Positions 48,601-50,935 of a DNA stretch of 64,000 nt are shown here, in pieces; position 1 is the stretch's first letter; each line of letters starts with the position of its first letter. The stretch lies in NCBI GenBank assembly GCA_030220185.1, contig JASPKZ010009883.1, positions 1 to 64,000 of the forward strand, given 5' to 3'. The position numbers and the translations under genes are program-made. This DNA comes from Diploptera punctata (lineage: Eukaryota > Arthropoda > Insecta > Blattodea > Blaberidae). The notes beneath the pieces are model-generated. The model was not told the origin of the DNA, ran no database searches, and saw only the letters and a program-made list of their open reading frames with translations.

Positions 48601-48778
48601 GCATATTTTGAGATTGTTATGTTACATATAATCCGGTCTTTAGTAATGGATATAAATTAAATTTTTAATTTAAAAATTGATTTTCTTTAAATTTGAATTA
48701 ATGACATTGAAATATTGTTTTTAGTCTGTTTGGAAATACAGATGTCGTCTTGTAAGAGGAGAGGAGATCAACCTTTGA
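9572..48778 (+). CDS. PHYH: Phytanoyl-CoA 2-hydroxylase gene, eight coding exons (join of the exons listed separately)
   Basis: The gene encodes the peroxisomal Fe(II)/2-oxoglutarate dioxygenase that 2-hydroxylates phytanoyl-CoA and related 3-methyl-branched acyl-CoAs, the first step of alpha-oxidation. Joining eight GT-AG exons gives about 326 residues, against 338 in human PHYH. Visible motifs are an N-terminal PTS2 nonapeptide, [14 protein letters not shown] near the start of the enzyme domain, [37 protein letters not shown] and a C-terminal CRLVRGE. By family alignment the iron ligands are H167, D169 and H255, and R266 binds 2-oxoglutarate. Exon phases agree at every junction except for one missing base in exon 7. 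Introns measure 3486, 4165, 13961, 3420, 4207, 3948 and 5040 bp and are filled with transposons. The promoter and any 5' UTR exons were not found. Identity is very likely; activity depends on the exon 7 question. Confidence 0.93.
10596..12058 (+). mobile_element. Tc1/mariner-superfamily transposon, decayed
   Basis: A 1463-bp element flanked by TA at 10594-10595 and 12059-12060. The terminal inverted repeats are long (more than 90 bp), starting CAATGTGTCCACAAATATA and ending in its near complement TATTTGTGGACACGGTG. The element lies in PHYH intron 1. Confidence 0.92.
10894..11940 (+). pseudogene. mariner-type transposase, frameshifted
   Basis: From the ATG at 10894 the reading is interrupted by a stop after about 27 codons, then runs open at 11017-11502 and continues in other frames to 11940. 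Recognisable parts are the helix-turn-helix region ([20 protein letters not shown]), the first catalytic Asp in [19 protein letters not shown], the third Asp region [11 protein letters not shown], and the C-terminal [12 protein letters not shown] and GGHIQCL. The second catalytic Asp region is degraded. It cannot encode an active enzyme. Confidence 0.9.
12583..12937 (+). repeat. SINE-B copy, near full length
   Basis: Starts TCCACCGCTGTAGTCTCGAG, has the B-box GGGTTCGATCC, an ATC-rich middle, the CACCGGTGTGGAAAGCAACG block, and ends CTTCGGGCAGAATTACTATG plus a GGAT-type tail. The flanks are (AT)n on both sides, consistent with insertion in a microsatellite at 12560-12582. Confidence 0.9.
13010..13075. 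repeat. Short perfect inverted repeat
   Basis: AATAGTGAGTGGAGAACATAT and its complement surround a short spacer, forming a foldback of the PLE-terminus type. It sits about 45 bp upstream of PHYH exon 2. Confidence 0.6.
13118..13281 (+). CDS. PHYH: PHYH coding exon 2
   Basis: Encodes residues 21-74 and two bases of codon 75. It contains the strongly conserved block [16 protein letters not shown], the start of the catalytic domain in PHYH. An in-frame TAG at 13115-13117 forces the acceptor to be ACATAG ending at 13117; a CAG ending at 13110 would retain the stop. Using 13117 gives phase 0, which fits exon 1. The donor is GTAAGA at 13282. The exon is flanked by LINE debris on the 3' side. Confidence 0.88.
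13330..13623 (-). pseudogene. LINE RT C-terminal fragment, distal part
   Basis: Minus-strand coding-like DNA continuous with 14228-14420. The two parts belong to one LINE split by the Harbinger-like insertion between them. No intact frame. Confidence 0.55.
13627..14224 (-). mobile_element. PIF/Harbinger-like element, 598 bp
   Basis: Flanked by the 3-bp duplication TTA at 13624-13626 and 14225-14227, the signature target of PIF/Harbinger. The ends form imperfect inverted repeats (GGACTGCATGCAAATACATTAG against GTGTCGAATGTTTGAACGC...). On the minus strand it carries a short ORF with [38 protein letters not shown]. An equally long copy lies at 46234-46831. It is internally deleted and non-autonomous. 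The class call rests on the TSD and ends. Confidence 0.72.
14228..14420 (-). pseudogene. LINE RT C-terminal fragment, proximal part
   Basis: The minus strand reads [20 protein letters not shown], the usual start of the post-RT domain in RTE/CR1-type LINEs. It continues beyond the inserted Harbinger-like element into 13330-13623. Confidence 0.65.
14480..14830 (+). repeat. SINE-A copy with tRNA-like domain at 14687-14760
   Basis: The tRNA-like block reads GCCTCGGTAGCTCAGTTGG ... GGGTTCGAGTCTCGG, with A- and B-box sequences intact. It is followed by the SINE-A hallmark AAAATTTTTCTCTTCAAATA. The upstream part carries the body with TGTCTTCTTAACTAAGAAGC. Confidence 0.85.
14970..15275 (+). repeat. 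Dispersed 300-bp repeat (R1), also at 24603, 50136 and 29095
   Basis: Shared blocks are CATCCGAGGGCTAGGGAGTC, CTGACCAGAGGC, TGGTCTTGCCTTCCTTTGGC, GGGAAAATTTTCTATAGGAT and a final (GAA)n. The family is not recognised; a SINE or MITE is possible. Confidence 0.75.
15283..15712 (-). pseudogene. Penelope-like element 3' part with GIY-YIG C-terminus
   Basis: Minus-strand ORF 15422-15697: [33 protein letters not shown] and MNFDIPNE, the C-terminal half of the PLE endonuclease. The terminal region toward 15283 has the PLE end GAGAACTTTTTTTGAAAACTC and ACCTCATA. It is cut at about 15712. Confidence 0.82.
15754..16097 (-). repeat. SINE-C copy (Leu/Ser-tRNA-like head)
   Basis: Flanked by the 12-bp duplication CCTCATTTAAGT at 15742-15753 and 16098-16109. 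The minus strand starts with a tRNA-like head (GCGCCGTAGCCGAGTGG, then TGGTTCGAGTCTCC). It is inserted next to PLE debris. Confidence 0.9.
16370..16425 (+). other. Possible numt: 3' end of mitochondrial 12S rRNA
   Basis: Contains GTGTACACATCGCCCGTCAC, the near-universal decoding-site sequence of small-subunit mitochondrial rRNA, preceded by AT-rich DNA ending GATTTAGGCTCTAAGAT. Only about 50 bp is visible. Confidence 0.5.
16478..16520 (+). ncRNA. Hammerhead-like motif in a PLE end
   Basis: UUGAAGA, UG, helix GAACU/AGUUC, U, GAAA, stem III ACUAGU, U. The first core base is U instead of C. The PLE end continues to about 16595 with ATGAGGTGAGTGATAAA and ACCTCATAGTGTGAATTCC. Confidence 0.5.
16610..16827. 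mobile_element. PLE-type foldback element, 218 bp
   Basis: Target duplication TAATTTAACAA at 16599-16609 and 16828-16838. The arms GTGAAATCAAATGTTTCTTA and its complement fold back around an interior with a minus-strand hammerhead-like motif. No coding sequence. Confidence 0.88.
16656..16698 (-). ncRNA. Hammerhead-like motif
   Basis: GUA, CUGAAGA, U, helix GAGACC-GUUAU-GGUCUC, A, AAAA (for GAAA), stem III AU-CGCG-AU, C, then UAC pairing with GUA. All three helices form; G12 is replaced by A. Confidence 0.6.
16840..17145. other. Intron DNA, nothing recognised
   Basis: AT-rich, without a repeat boundary or ORF that I can support. Confidence 0.4.
17159..17414. mobile_element. PLE-type foldback element, 256 bp, beside PHYH exon 3
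   Basis: Target duplication TTCTTCCTAATAT at 17146-17158 and 17415-17427. The arms (AAAATTCATCGGAGAACATT and complement) share sequence with the termini of the PLE at 43849-45279. The right copy of the duplication lies 19 bp before exon 3. Confidence 0.92.
17222..17264 (-). ncRNA. Hammerhead-like motif with complete core
   Basis: AUGG, CUGAAGA, U, helix GACAU-GACU-GUGUU (two G-U pairs), U, GAAA, stem III ACCGCGGU, A, then UCAU pairing with AUGG. Core bases CUGANGA and GAAA are intact, with one extra base after A9 as in the other copies. Confidence 0.62.
17447..17612 (+). CDS. PHYH: PHYH coding exon 3
   Basis: Completes codon 75 (Arg) and encodes residues 76-130, including [13 protein letters not shown] and YYKLQDF, which align with the region upstream of the iron site in PHYH. 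The acceptor is TAACAG ending at 17446 and the donor is GTAACA. A 256-bp PLE foldback element with its target duplication ends only 19 bp upstream of this exon. Confidence 0.93.
17839..18169 (-). repeat. SINE-B copy with 13-bp target duplication
   Basis: ACATTCATGACAT occurs at 17826-17838 and 18170-18182. The minus strand runs from CCACCGCTGTGGTCTCGAGG through the B-box to an ATAG-repeat tail at the left. Confidence 0.93.
18183..18574. other. Intron DNA, nothing recognised
   Basis: T-rich, no support for a gene or element. Confidence 0.4.
18575..18915 (-). repeat. SINE-B copy, A-tailed subtype, 5' truncated
   Basis: Reads on the minus strand from the B-box area (GGGTTCAATCC) through the body to a poly-A seen as T10 at about 18570. 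Same subtype as 6652. Confidence 0.85.
19213..19881 (+). repeat. SINE-B copy interrupted by a SINE-C
   Basis: SINE-B sequence at 19213-19493 resumes at 19843 with GACCTGCCCTCGGGCAG. The split point is marked by the duplication AAAGACCTGCCC, so the SINE-B is older than the SINE-C inside it. Confidence 0.88.
19494..19842 (-). repeat. SINE-C copy nested in SINE-B
   Basis: Target duplication AAAGACCTGCCC at 19482-19493 and 19843-19854. The minus-strand head reads CGCGCCGTAGCCGAGCAG, with the B-box TGGTTCGAGTC. Confidence 0.93.
20295..20700 (-). repeat. SINE-A copy with a second partial terminus
   Basis: Reverse tRNA-like block at about 20322-20396 (GGGACTTGAACCCGGG, TCTAGACC, GAGCTACCTGAG), then the SINE-A body to about 20580. 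A short inverted piece with TCAGACTTCTGAGCATATAA follows. Confidence 0.8.
20757..20890 (-). repeat. Dispersed repeat, counterpart of 5250-5372
   Basis: Begins CCCTCAGGGGTCCTCATC, the complement of the 5250 copy, and ends near GCACCCTTTTAACTTTAC. It abuts the left end of the inverted LINE segment. Confidence 0.6.
20890..22985 (-). pseudogene. I-type LINE, 5' part: AP endonuclease and RT N-terminus, inverted
   Basis: On the minus strand, from right to left: a GC-richer leader at about 22980-22560, the endonuclease motif [15 protein letters not shown] at about 22150-22100, then RT motifs [33 protein letters not shown] and [10 protein letters not shown] at 21400-21010. It ends at RT residues near ISARLNWFLE (20985-20950). 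Several frameshifts are present, so it is dead. The remaining 3' part of what looks like the same LINE lies on the plus strand at 23005-24600. Confidence 0.85.
23005..24600 (+). pseudogene. I-type LINE, 3' part: RT C-terminus and RNase H
   Basis: The plus strand reads [39 protein letters not shown] (RT thumb region), then RNase H motifs [14 protein letters not shown] at about 23970 and HCGIAG-like / [12 protein letters not shown] at about 24110-24160. A Cys-rich tail, NPNCPLCNK, lies at about 24420. An RNase H domain together with an AP endonuclease suggests the I superfamily. Multiple frameshifts. Confidence 0.82.
24603..24930 (+). repeat. Dispersed 300-bp repeat (R1)
   Basis: Same blocks and orientation as 14970-15275, ending in AAGGAAGGAAGAAGAAG. 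It directly precedes the hAT element. Confidence 0.75.
24938..26272 (+). mobile_element. hAT transposon remnant, 1335 bp
   Basis: Target duplications of 8 bp, ATTATTAC at 24930-24937 and ATTATTGC at 26273-26280. The terminal inverted repeats start TAGAGACCAGTTTATATGCA and end TATAATCCGGTCTCTA. The interior shows transposase remnants ([31 protein letters not shown], and EHSFSVYK, which fits the hAT dimerisation region). Many frame breaks. A second copy lies at 46202-48642. Confidence 0.85.
25476..25977 (+). mobile_element. Solo-LTR-like insertion in the hAT element
   Basis: About 500 bp absent from the sister hAT copy. It starts TGTTGTAAACACATTG and ends ACACAACATGTAACA (TG...CA), with a TATA-like CTTTTATATAAGTGG at 25776. 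No clear target duplication, so the boundaries are approximate. The strand is assumed from the TATA position. Confidence 0.45.
26290..26844. other. Intron DNA with a short PLE scrap
   Basis: Contains ATACCTCATAGTGTGAATTCC at 26566-26586, the outer end of a PLE terminus. Otherwise nothing recognised. Confidence 0.45.
26858..27047. mobile_element. PLE-type foldback element, 190 bp
   Basis: Target duplication ATTACATTTAATA at 26845-26857 and 27048-27060. The arms (TTATTTTTAGTCTGTTCATC) match the 41249 and 58521 elements. Confidence 0.9.
27115..27370 (-). mobile_element. PLE 3' fragment
   Basis: Similar to 36195-36432: ATCTTACCTCATA, GGGAACTGCAGTT, GACTACCGGATTTTC, and on the minus strand the endonuclease tail [11 protein letters not shown] and MNFEIPP. 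No intact frame. Confidence 0.65.
27448..27693 (+). CDS. Orphan terminal-exon-like ORF, function unknown
   Basis: Directly after an acceptor-like TTGAATTTTCAG, an open frame of 81 codons runs to TGA at 27691, followed at once by AAAATAAA. It begins [20 protein letters not shown] and ends [19 protein letters not shown]. Composition looks protein-like, it has no counterpart elsewhere in the window, and no transposon motif is visible. It could be the last exon of a gene nested in PHYH intron 3, a fragment of a duplicated gene, or chance. I do not recognise the protein. Confidence 0.3.
   Translation, partial: WISDLSGEYHGTAHVKLSLLSSRPVLFILKVGFQANSDLSVTKWQKSLVQLYSSAEKQLLYTCKHIPPQFREFYQNLREIE
27960..29090. 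other. Intron DNA with a small degenerate tandem repeat
   Basis: At 28425-28530 there are three or four imperfect copies of a roughly 38-bp unit around (A)TC(G/C)AAGTTAGAG(C/T)GAGA. The rest is AT-rich with nothing recognised. Confidence 0.45.
29095..29165 (-). repeat. R1 repeat, terminal fragment
   Basis: (CTT)n, then CCAAGTATTAGGCCAAGGCC and TGTTACGATCCTATAGAAAA, matching the 50136 copy. Confidence 0.7.
29180..30235 (-). pseudogene. LINE reverse-transcriptase fragment
   Basis: Minus strand, in order: [15 protein letters not shown] at about 30220-30170, then the RT palm region (ILFADDL-like, with frameshifts), [20 protein letters not shown] at about 29750-29690, and [11 protein letters not shown] at about 29630. 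This is the RTE-like LINE family also seen at 37890 and 41640. Confidence 0.82.
30423..30759 (+). repeat. SINE-B copy with 10-bp target duplication
   Basis: GTTATTATTT at 30413-30422 and 30760-30769. Full body with B-box GGGTTCGATCC, an ATC-rich middle and an ATGG-type tail. Confidence 0.93.
31090..31505. repeat. Inverted pair of SINE-A copies
   Basis: A minus-strand tRNA-like block at about 31117-31192 is followed by a plus-strand one at about 31411-31484, facing each other. Both are bordered by TTTTTCTCTTCAAAT or its complement. The pair ends 69 bp upstream of PHYH exon 4. Confidence 0.8.
31574..31687 (+). CDS. PHYH: PHYH coding exon 4: first iron ligand
   Basis: Thirty-eight codons, phase 0 at both ends, residues 131-168. 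It carries [18 protein letters not shown] and NKPPDSGK and ends in HPLHQ. The His of HQ is the first Fe(II) ligand (H167); the Asp partner is the first codon of exon 5. The acceptor is TTATTAG and the donor is GTAATA. The preceding intron is about 14 kb. Confidence 0.95.
32705..33520 (-). repeat. Three head-to-tail SINE-A units
   Basis: Minus-strand tRNA-like blocks near 32738-32812, 33046-33120 and 33353-33425, spaced about 307 bp, each with the same body between. The third is broken by the insertion at 33524. Confidence 0.85.
33524..33948 (+). mobile_element. TTAA-flanked insertion, piggyBac-like MITE (tentative)
   Basis: Splits a SINE-A body exactly at TTAA (33520-33523 and 33949-33952). 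The left end reads CCCATTGGCTTACACAGACG with the hairpin GACGGCTCCCAGCCGTC. The right end is not a clear inverted repeat. It contains a PLE scrap with a hammerhead-like motif at 33696-33738 (CUGAGGA ... GAAACUAGU). Confidence 0.4.
34050..34560 (+). repeat. Two head-to-tail SINE-A units, opposite to 32705-33520
   Basis: Plus-strand tRNA-like blocks at about 34100-34174 and 34404-34478 (GGTAGCTCAGATGGTAGAGC, TCTAGAGAACC). With the three minus units, five copies are arranged as two opposed tandem blocks. Confidence 0.85.
35108..35257 (+). CDS. PHYH: PHYH coding exon 5: second iron ligand and core strands
   Basis: Fifty codons, phase 0 at both ends, residues 169-218. It starts with D169, the acidic Fe(II) ligand of the HxD motif, followed by [27 protein letters not shown] and PHDYPKW. 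All of these match the family core. The acceptor is TTCTACAG and the donor is GTAAGA. Confidence 0.95.
35285..35535 (+). pseudogene. LINE 3' terminal coding fragment (tentative)
   Basis: The reading [20 protein letters not shown] and [12 protein letters not shown] before a stop resembles the C-terminal end of jockey/CR1-like RT proteins. It starts just after the exon 5 donor and has no other domain. Confidence 0.4.
35688..36031 (+). repeat. SINE-B reference copy with 14-bp target duplication
   Basis: ATACAGGGACAGTC at 35674-35687 and 36032-36045. The element has the tRNA-like head with B-box, an ATC-rich centre, the CACCGGTGTGGAAAGCAACG block, CTTCGGGCAGAATTACTATG and a GGATGG tail. It defines the family ends. 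Confidence 0.95.
36195..36432 (-). mobile_element. PLE 3' fragment
   Basis: Parallels 27115-27370, from TCTTACCTCATACTTTATG to ATATATCTTCTCCC, with the reverse-strand endonuclease tail. No intact frame. Confidence 0.65.
36506..36570. repeat. Short hairpin-like repeat shared with 63780-63830
   Basis: CTGGTGAGTGGAAGAGAAGG, CCACAGGGCCTTAACCCCAC, CAGGTTAAATAAA. The same module appears reversed near the right end of the window, probably as the 3' tail of an unrecognised retroelement. Confidence 0.5.
37181..37436 (-). repeat. tRNA-derived SINE (family D) with 13-bp target duplication
   Basis: AGCCCTCTCTATT at 37168-37180 and 37437-37449. The minus strand begins GGGGGCACGCCGTAGCGTAG, TGGTTAAGGC, a tRNA-like A-box. 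It is inserted within the PLE sequence. Confidence 0.9.
37808..37847 (+). ncRNA. Hammerhead-like motif with canonical CUGAUGA core
   Basis: UA, CUGAUGA, UU, helix GUAUC-GAAGAA-GGUAC (one G-U), U, GAAA, stem III AC-UA-GU, C, then UA pairing with the first UA. Core residues are intact and the cleavage-site triplet is GUC. Confidence 0.62.
37890..39345 (+). pseudogene. RTE-like LINE RT fragment, split by a SINE-A pair
   Basis: Plus strand: [46 protein letters not shown] (catalytic FADD) and [11 protein letters not shown] up to about 38475. After the inserted SINE pair it resumes at about 38935 with [35 protein letters not shown], and a basic tail with [10 protein letters not shown] at about 39260. 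Frameshifts at about 38100 and elsewhere. It lies in PHYH intron 5. Confidence 0.85.
38484..38900. repeat. Near-palindromic SINE-A pair inside the LINE
   Basis: A minus-strand SINE-A (tRNA-like block about 38512-38585) and a plus-strand copy (about 38786-38861) meet head to head around 38650. The arms of about 180 bp are nearly identical. Confidence 0.88.
39465..39599 (+). CDS. PHYH: PHYH coding exon 6: distal iron-ligand histidine
   Basis: Forty-five codons, phase 0, residues 219-263. It begins QGVNKAFH and contains [18 protein letters not shown]. The His of HGSG (H255) is the distal iron ligand. The middle segment (EGFEDHPL) is the most variable part of the family. The acceptor is TTTGCAG and the donor is GTAATT. 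Confidence 0.95.
39620..39840. mobile_element. PLE-type foldback element
   Basis: GGAAGTAACATTATGAGGTT, then arms AATTGAGTTTGGATTTTTTA and the partial complement AAAAAATCCAAACGCAATTA. It starts 20 bp after the exon 6 donor. The minus strand has a decayed CUGAAGA ... GAAA motif. Confidence 0.7.
39852..40336. mobile_element. pogo/Tigger-like MITE (tentative)
   Basis: TA-flanked, with ends CAGTAAAATTTG and CAAGTTTTACTA forming a short inverted repeat. Subterminal phrases TCTGTCCAATGTG recur inside. No coding sequence. Confidence 0.5.
40362..41240 (+). repeat. Three tandem SINE-A units, period 304-305 bp
   Basis: tRNA-like blocks at 40488-40561, 40792-40865 and 41097-41170, each GCCTCGATAGCTCAGTTGG ... 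CCGGGTTCGAGTCCCGG and essentially identical. The bodies between are near-identical too. Acceptor, D, anticodon and T arms can be folded, but the anticodon arm has an extended six-pair stem and the third copy differs by one extra A upstream. Recent unequal amplification is likely. Confidence 0.9.
41249..41478. mobile_element. PLE-type foldback element, 230 bp
   Basis: Target duplication ATTATGAGGTAT at 41237-41248 and 41479-41490. The arms TTGATTTGTTCTTGAACATG and complement match those at 26858 and 58521. Confidence 0.88.
41390..41424 (+). ncRNA. Hammerhead-like motif
   Basis: CUGACGA, U, helix AAAACA-GAAU-UGUUUU, GAAA, stem III ACAUGU, U. Core intact; stem I is poor. Confidence 0.5.
41640..42097 (+). 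pseudogene. RTE-like LINE RT fragment
   Basis: Reads [52 protein letters not shown] and [20 protein letters not shown]. These are RT fingers and palm motifs, with the catalytic-aspartate strand AFVDF present. It is cut at about 42097 by a SINE-C. Confidence 0.85.
42098..42386 (-). repeat. SINE-C copy, 3' truncated
   Basis: Minus-strand head ending TCCCATACCGTAGCCGAG, the TTAGTTCGAGTCTCC B-box region, and the body with CATGCTGACCACATGTCACC. Inserted in the LINE RT. Confidence 0.85.
42387..42880. other. Intron DNA, probably old LINE debris
   Basis: No clear motif. The position between two LINE pieces suggests decayed element sequence. Confidence 0.35.
42880..43540 (+). pseudogene. LINE 3' end fragments
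   Basis: The first part reads [20 protein letters not shown] and DYTGNDWK, the conserved end of an RTE-like LINE protein. The second part, from about 43110, resembles 5880-6065. It ends about 8 bp before PHYH exon 7's polypyrimidine tract. Confidence 0.75.
43548..43684 (+). CDS. PHYH: PHYH coding exon 7, one base short (frame break near 43662-43666)
   Basis: It begins [11 protein letters not shown], where R266 contacts the 2-oxoglutarate carboxylate, and continues [21 protein letters not shown]. The exon is 137 bp, one short of 138, and the reading frame meets TAG at 43668-43670. The stretch after the break reads GLVLDFQ in the next frame, ends in phase 0 at GTAATT, and leads in frame into exon 8. 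So a single base is missing in the AAGGG run at about 43662-43666. A donor-like GTTAGT at 43666 would avoid the stop but puts exon 8 out of the conserved frame. Either an indel error in the assembly or a true loss-of-function allele fits. Confidence 0.88.
43943..43986 (-). ncRNA. Hammerhead-like motif in the left PLE terminus
   Basis: AUGG, CUGAAGA, U, helix GAACAC-GACU-GUGUUU, GAAA, stem III AUCACAAU, A, UCAU. Core residues intact and all three helices form. The right-terminus copy (about 45191-45233, plus) has CUGAAUA, with G8 lost. Confidence 0.62.
44110..45087 (+). pseudogene. PLE reverse transcriptase C-terminus plus GIY-YIG endonuclease
   Basis: 44116-44322 encodes the RT active-site region [20 protein letters not shown] followed by [10 protein letters not shown] and [13 protein letters not shown]. 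After a frame break, 44340-44520 reads the RT thumb, and 44560-45087 the linker and endonuclease: [20 protein letters not shown] (GIY-YIG core), [40 protein letters not shown]. The RT N-terminus is missing. Of the PLE copies here this is the best preserved, but it is not functional. Confidence 0.92.
45647..45955 (+). repeat. SINE-B copy with 10-bp target duplication
   Basis: ATTTAATAAT at 45637-45646 and 45956-45965. Lacks the first few bases of the head; the rest is full, with a (GGAT)n tail. Confidence 0.93.
46234..46831 (+). mobile_element. PIF/Harbinger-like element, 598 bp, nested in hAT
   Basis: TTA at 46231-46233 and 46832-46834. Same length as 13627-14224 and homologous over its whole length in opposite orientation. 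The plus strand reads [20 protein letters not shown] and [17 protein letters not shown]. Confidence 0.8.
47573..47700. repeat. SINE-A hairpin: two opposed tRNA halves
   Basis: GAGAAAAAATTTCACCTAGA ... GGACCTTTGGC and its complement meet around GGCTTGCCGGGCC, giving a foldback with about 55-bp arms in which each arm is one half of the tRNA-like block. Confidence 0.85.
47929..48143. mobile_element. PLE-type foldback element, 215 bp
   Basis: Target duplication ATAAACAATAAT at 47917-47928 and 48144-48155. The arms AATGTTGAGTTGTTTTTG and TTCTTAACTCCC match the PLE at 52111. The interior keeps GCAUUGAGAAUGUCAC and GAAACUCGAGUC, a diverged hammerhead-like unit. Confidence 0.88.
48230..48380. mobile_element. 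PLE-type foldback element, 151 bp
   Basis: Target duplication AAAGTAATAATTA at 48217-48229 and 48381-48393. Arms AAATGAATCATGAATTCTTC and GGTAAGAAGAATTCACAATT. Nothing but termini remains. Confidence 0.88.
48404..48533. mobile_element. PLE-type foldback element, 130 bp
   Basis: Target duplication ATTATGTTTTT at 48393-48403 and 48534-48544, adjoining the previous insertion. The arms are the AAAATTCATCGGAGAACAT terminus of the 43849 family, with the hammerhead region deleted. Confidence 0.88.
48725..48778 (+). CDS. PHYH: PHYH terminal coding exon 8
   Basis: Seventeen codons and a TGA stop: [17 protein letters not shown]. This matches the conserved PHYH C-terminus (W, then R-x-RLV-K/R-GE and a final NL). 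The acceptor is TTTTTTAG after a T-rich tract, and the exon is phase 0 as required by the restored frame of exon 7. The upstream 80 bp is the end of a hAT transposon. Confidence 0.93.
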   Translation, partial: SVWKYRCRLVRGEEINL

Positions 48779-48806
48779 AATACTATCCATAACTGCACAA
48801 ATGTAC

Positions 48807-48837
<31 letters not shown>

Positions 48838-49200
48838 AGTATTCAAATGTTCTGAAGTTCTTGATTTGTCATCATTTGCTTGCGGGTCCCAATAATATTC
48901 AGCAATCTGGAATGGTTGTTCCAACTATTTTCTGAAGATCAGTGCAGAACATCAATGTGGTTGGTATATGTACACAATTGTTGCAGGGATTGTGCAATGT
49001 AAATTGTAAAATTATTATAATCTAAAATATTTACTTCAGTGAACTATGGGATAGTTATGAAGTTCTATTTACTTCTTTTAAGTCACTTGTTGTCAATAAG
49101 TGGTTTAACTTATGGAGGAAAATTTATATCTTAGTTGGAATAAGAACTGTGGATATTCAGATTACGTACCAGAGGTCTCTGACCGTACTTGTACCAATAT
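48779..49200 (+). other. Probable PHYH 3' untranslated region with a TAG-triplet microsatellite
   Basis: Unique-looking AT-rich DNA directly after the stop codon. Positions 48806-48840 hold about ten TAG/TGG triplets. I see no canonical AATAAA close to the stop, so the polyadenylation site is not placed. Confidence 0.4.
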
Positions 49201-49294
49201 AGTGGATATATACAGGGTATTTCAGAATAAGTATTACAGACTCCTAGGGGTTATAGAGGGGACTTAGAAGATAAAGTTTAGATGAGGAACCCAT

Positions 49295-49780
49295 TCATAT
49301 AATAAAGTTGGGAATTTTTACATTATGTTTTCTTAATAAAAATCAAATGAATCGTGAATTCTTCTTACCTCATACATCTGTGTTCTTTAACACAGAACCG
49401 TGGTATCGGGAAACGTCATTCCCATCCTCAGCTTTTGTCACGACTGTCGATACTTCATTATGCCGGTTATTTTTTAAACTGCCATCTGGTGTTGTTTTAA
49501 GAACTTTGTATTCAAATTTGGTTCATCCGGAAACTCAAAATCCATATTAAAAAAACCATATTAGAACCATGAATTTTGAGTTTTTGTACAAACCCAATTT
49601 GATTACAAAGTTCTTCAAATCAACACCAGATAGCAGTTTAGAAAATGACTGGTATAATGAAGAATCATCAGTCGTGACAACAGCTGAGGATGGGAATGAC
49701 GTTTCCTGATACCATGGTTCTGTGTTAAAGAATATAAGTATATGAGATAAGAAGAATTCACAATTGATTTGATTTTTAAC
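49295..49780. mobile_element. PLE-type foldback element, 486 bp
   Basis: Target duplication GAGGAACCCAT at 49284-49294 and 49781-49791. Arms of about 200 bp. The minus strand at 49395-49433 has a hammerhead-like unit (CUGAGGA, UG, helix GGGAA-UGACGU-UUCCC with GAUA in place of GAAA), with a paired copy near 49660-49715. Confidence 0.88.
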
Positions 49781-49904
49781 GAGGAACCCATGTCTGAAAA
49801 CATACCATTTGAATGTAAAATAAGTTTGAAGATCGAAACAAAATAGGCTAATATCATGTGTCTTATGTTTAAGAATAAGTATTACAGACTTCTAGGGATT
49901 GTAT

Positions 49905-50063
49905 ACACCTGTCGAGTCGGATGAAGATCTTGCACAAATTCTGGCAGCAGCAGAAATTATTGAGCACTCACCAGGTCTTGTGTCGTGTGTGTATGAAAAC
50001 ATGCGTCGCAGGTACACTTTGTGCAACAAGCAACAGGGTCACCACGTGGAACCACACTTGTAG
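49905..50063 (+). pseudogene. mariner-like transposase C-terminal fragment
   Basis: Reads TPVESDEDLAQILAAAEIIE, YENMRRRYTLCNKQQGHHVE, PHL then TAG. This is the usual C-terminus of insect Tc1/mariner-type transposases, right before the element's inverted end. Confidence 0.75.
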
Positions 50064-50135
50064 TACAACCCCTAGAAGTCTGTAATATTTATTCTAAAAC
50101 ACAAGACACACAACATCAGCCCATTGTGTTTTGAT

Positions 50136-50450
50136 CTTCTTCTTCTTCTTCTTCCTTCCTTCCAAGTATTAGGCCAAGGCCTGTTACGATCCTATAGAAA
50201 ATTTTCCGATCCTTCCGGGAAATTCTCGTATAAGACTTGAAAGCATAATAATAGTCCCTTCAATTGGTTGCTGACCAAAGGAAGGCAAGATGAGTGATGG
50301 GGCTGCCATCTTATAGCCTCTGGTCAGGCTTTTCTGGAGAAGAAAAGAAAATAAAGAAAAGAAGAAATGGAAGAAAAGAAAGACTCCCTACCCCTCGGAT
50401 GCTCTAATAGCATTGGGGTAAAAAAAAAACAAGAGTTAACCAAGAGAGGT
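50136..50450 (-). repeat. R1 repeat, fullest reverse copy
   Basis: (CTT)n, CCAAGTATTAGGCCAAGGCC, ATCCTTCCGGGAAATTCTCG, TGGGGCTGCCATCTTATAGC, CCTCTGGTCAGGC, then CATTGGGG. Complement of 14970-15275. Confidence 0.78.
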
Positions 50451-50689
50451 TAGATAGTAAAGTTAAAAGAGTGCAAAACACAAATAAGTGGAAGAAATGT
50501 TTTGCTCAGCTTGGGCAAACTTATTTTACATCGAAATGATACATTTCTGAACATGGGTTCCTTATCAAAACCTTATCTACTAAGTCCCCTCTACAACCCC
50601 TAGAAATCTGTAATACTTATTCTGAAACACACTGTGTGTGTATGCACATATATTTTATATAATGGTGAGGGGTTTTGTATAACTATGTA

Positions 50690-50935
50690 TAACTTAGGAT
50701 ACCAGAGATGGTACTGATGTATAATTGTAGAGGACGAAGATTGGTAGGAGGCCAAGAAAGCGCTGGACTGAACAGATGTGAGATCGGAATAGGCAAAGAC
50801 CTAATCCGTGAAGTTGTTGATGGTGATGACCAGAATGTTATTACCTGTGGTGAAAAACAGAACTCTTGTGTCATCCCACAATTCACATGCATTACAAGTA
50901 CAGACATGAAGAAGAAAACGTGAACAAACTAACTA
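50690..50935 (+). pseudogene. LINE 3' end fragment
   Basis: YNCRGRRLVGG.. then GLNRCEIGIGKDL-like reading in frame, matching the basic 'GRPRKRW' end of RTE-like LINE proteins followed by a GTTGATGGTGATGAC tail. Confidence 0.5.

Larger units (their letters stand above)
46202..48642 (+). mobile_element. hAT transposon remnant with at least four nested insertions
   Basis: Ends TAGAGACCGGATTATATGCA and CATATAATCCGGTCTTTA. Flanks GTAATTAG and GTAATGGA match at 5 of 8 positions. The body resembles 24938-26272 ([32 protein letters not shown]). Inserted in it are a Harbinger-like element, a SINE-A hairpin and three PLE foldbacks. The right end lies 82 bp before PHYH exon 8. Confidence 0.82.
49205..50640. 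mobile_element. Tc1/mariner-like element region with nested repeats
   Basis: CAGGGTATTTCAGAATAAGT, then ATTACAGACTCCTAGGGG at 49208-49255 is mirrored by CCCCTAGAAATCTGTAATAC, TTATTCTGAAACACACTG at 50595-50635. A further internal copy of the end lies at about 50065-50100. A PLE foldback (49295-49780) and an R1 repeat (50136-50450) are inside. Confidence 0.65.

Noticed and set aside
48806..48840. TAG-triplet tract as a coding poly-amino-acid segment
   Set aside because: It lies after the PHYH stop codon, and the minus-strand poly-Thr ORF there is only the microsatellite.
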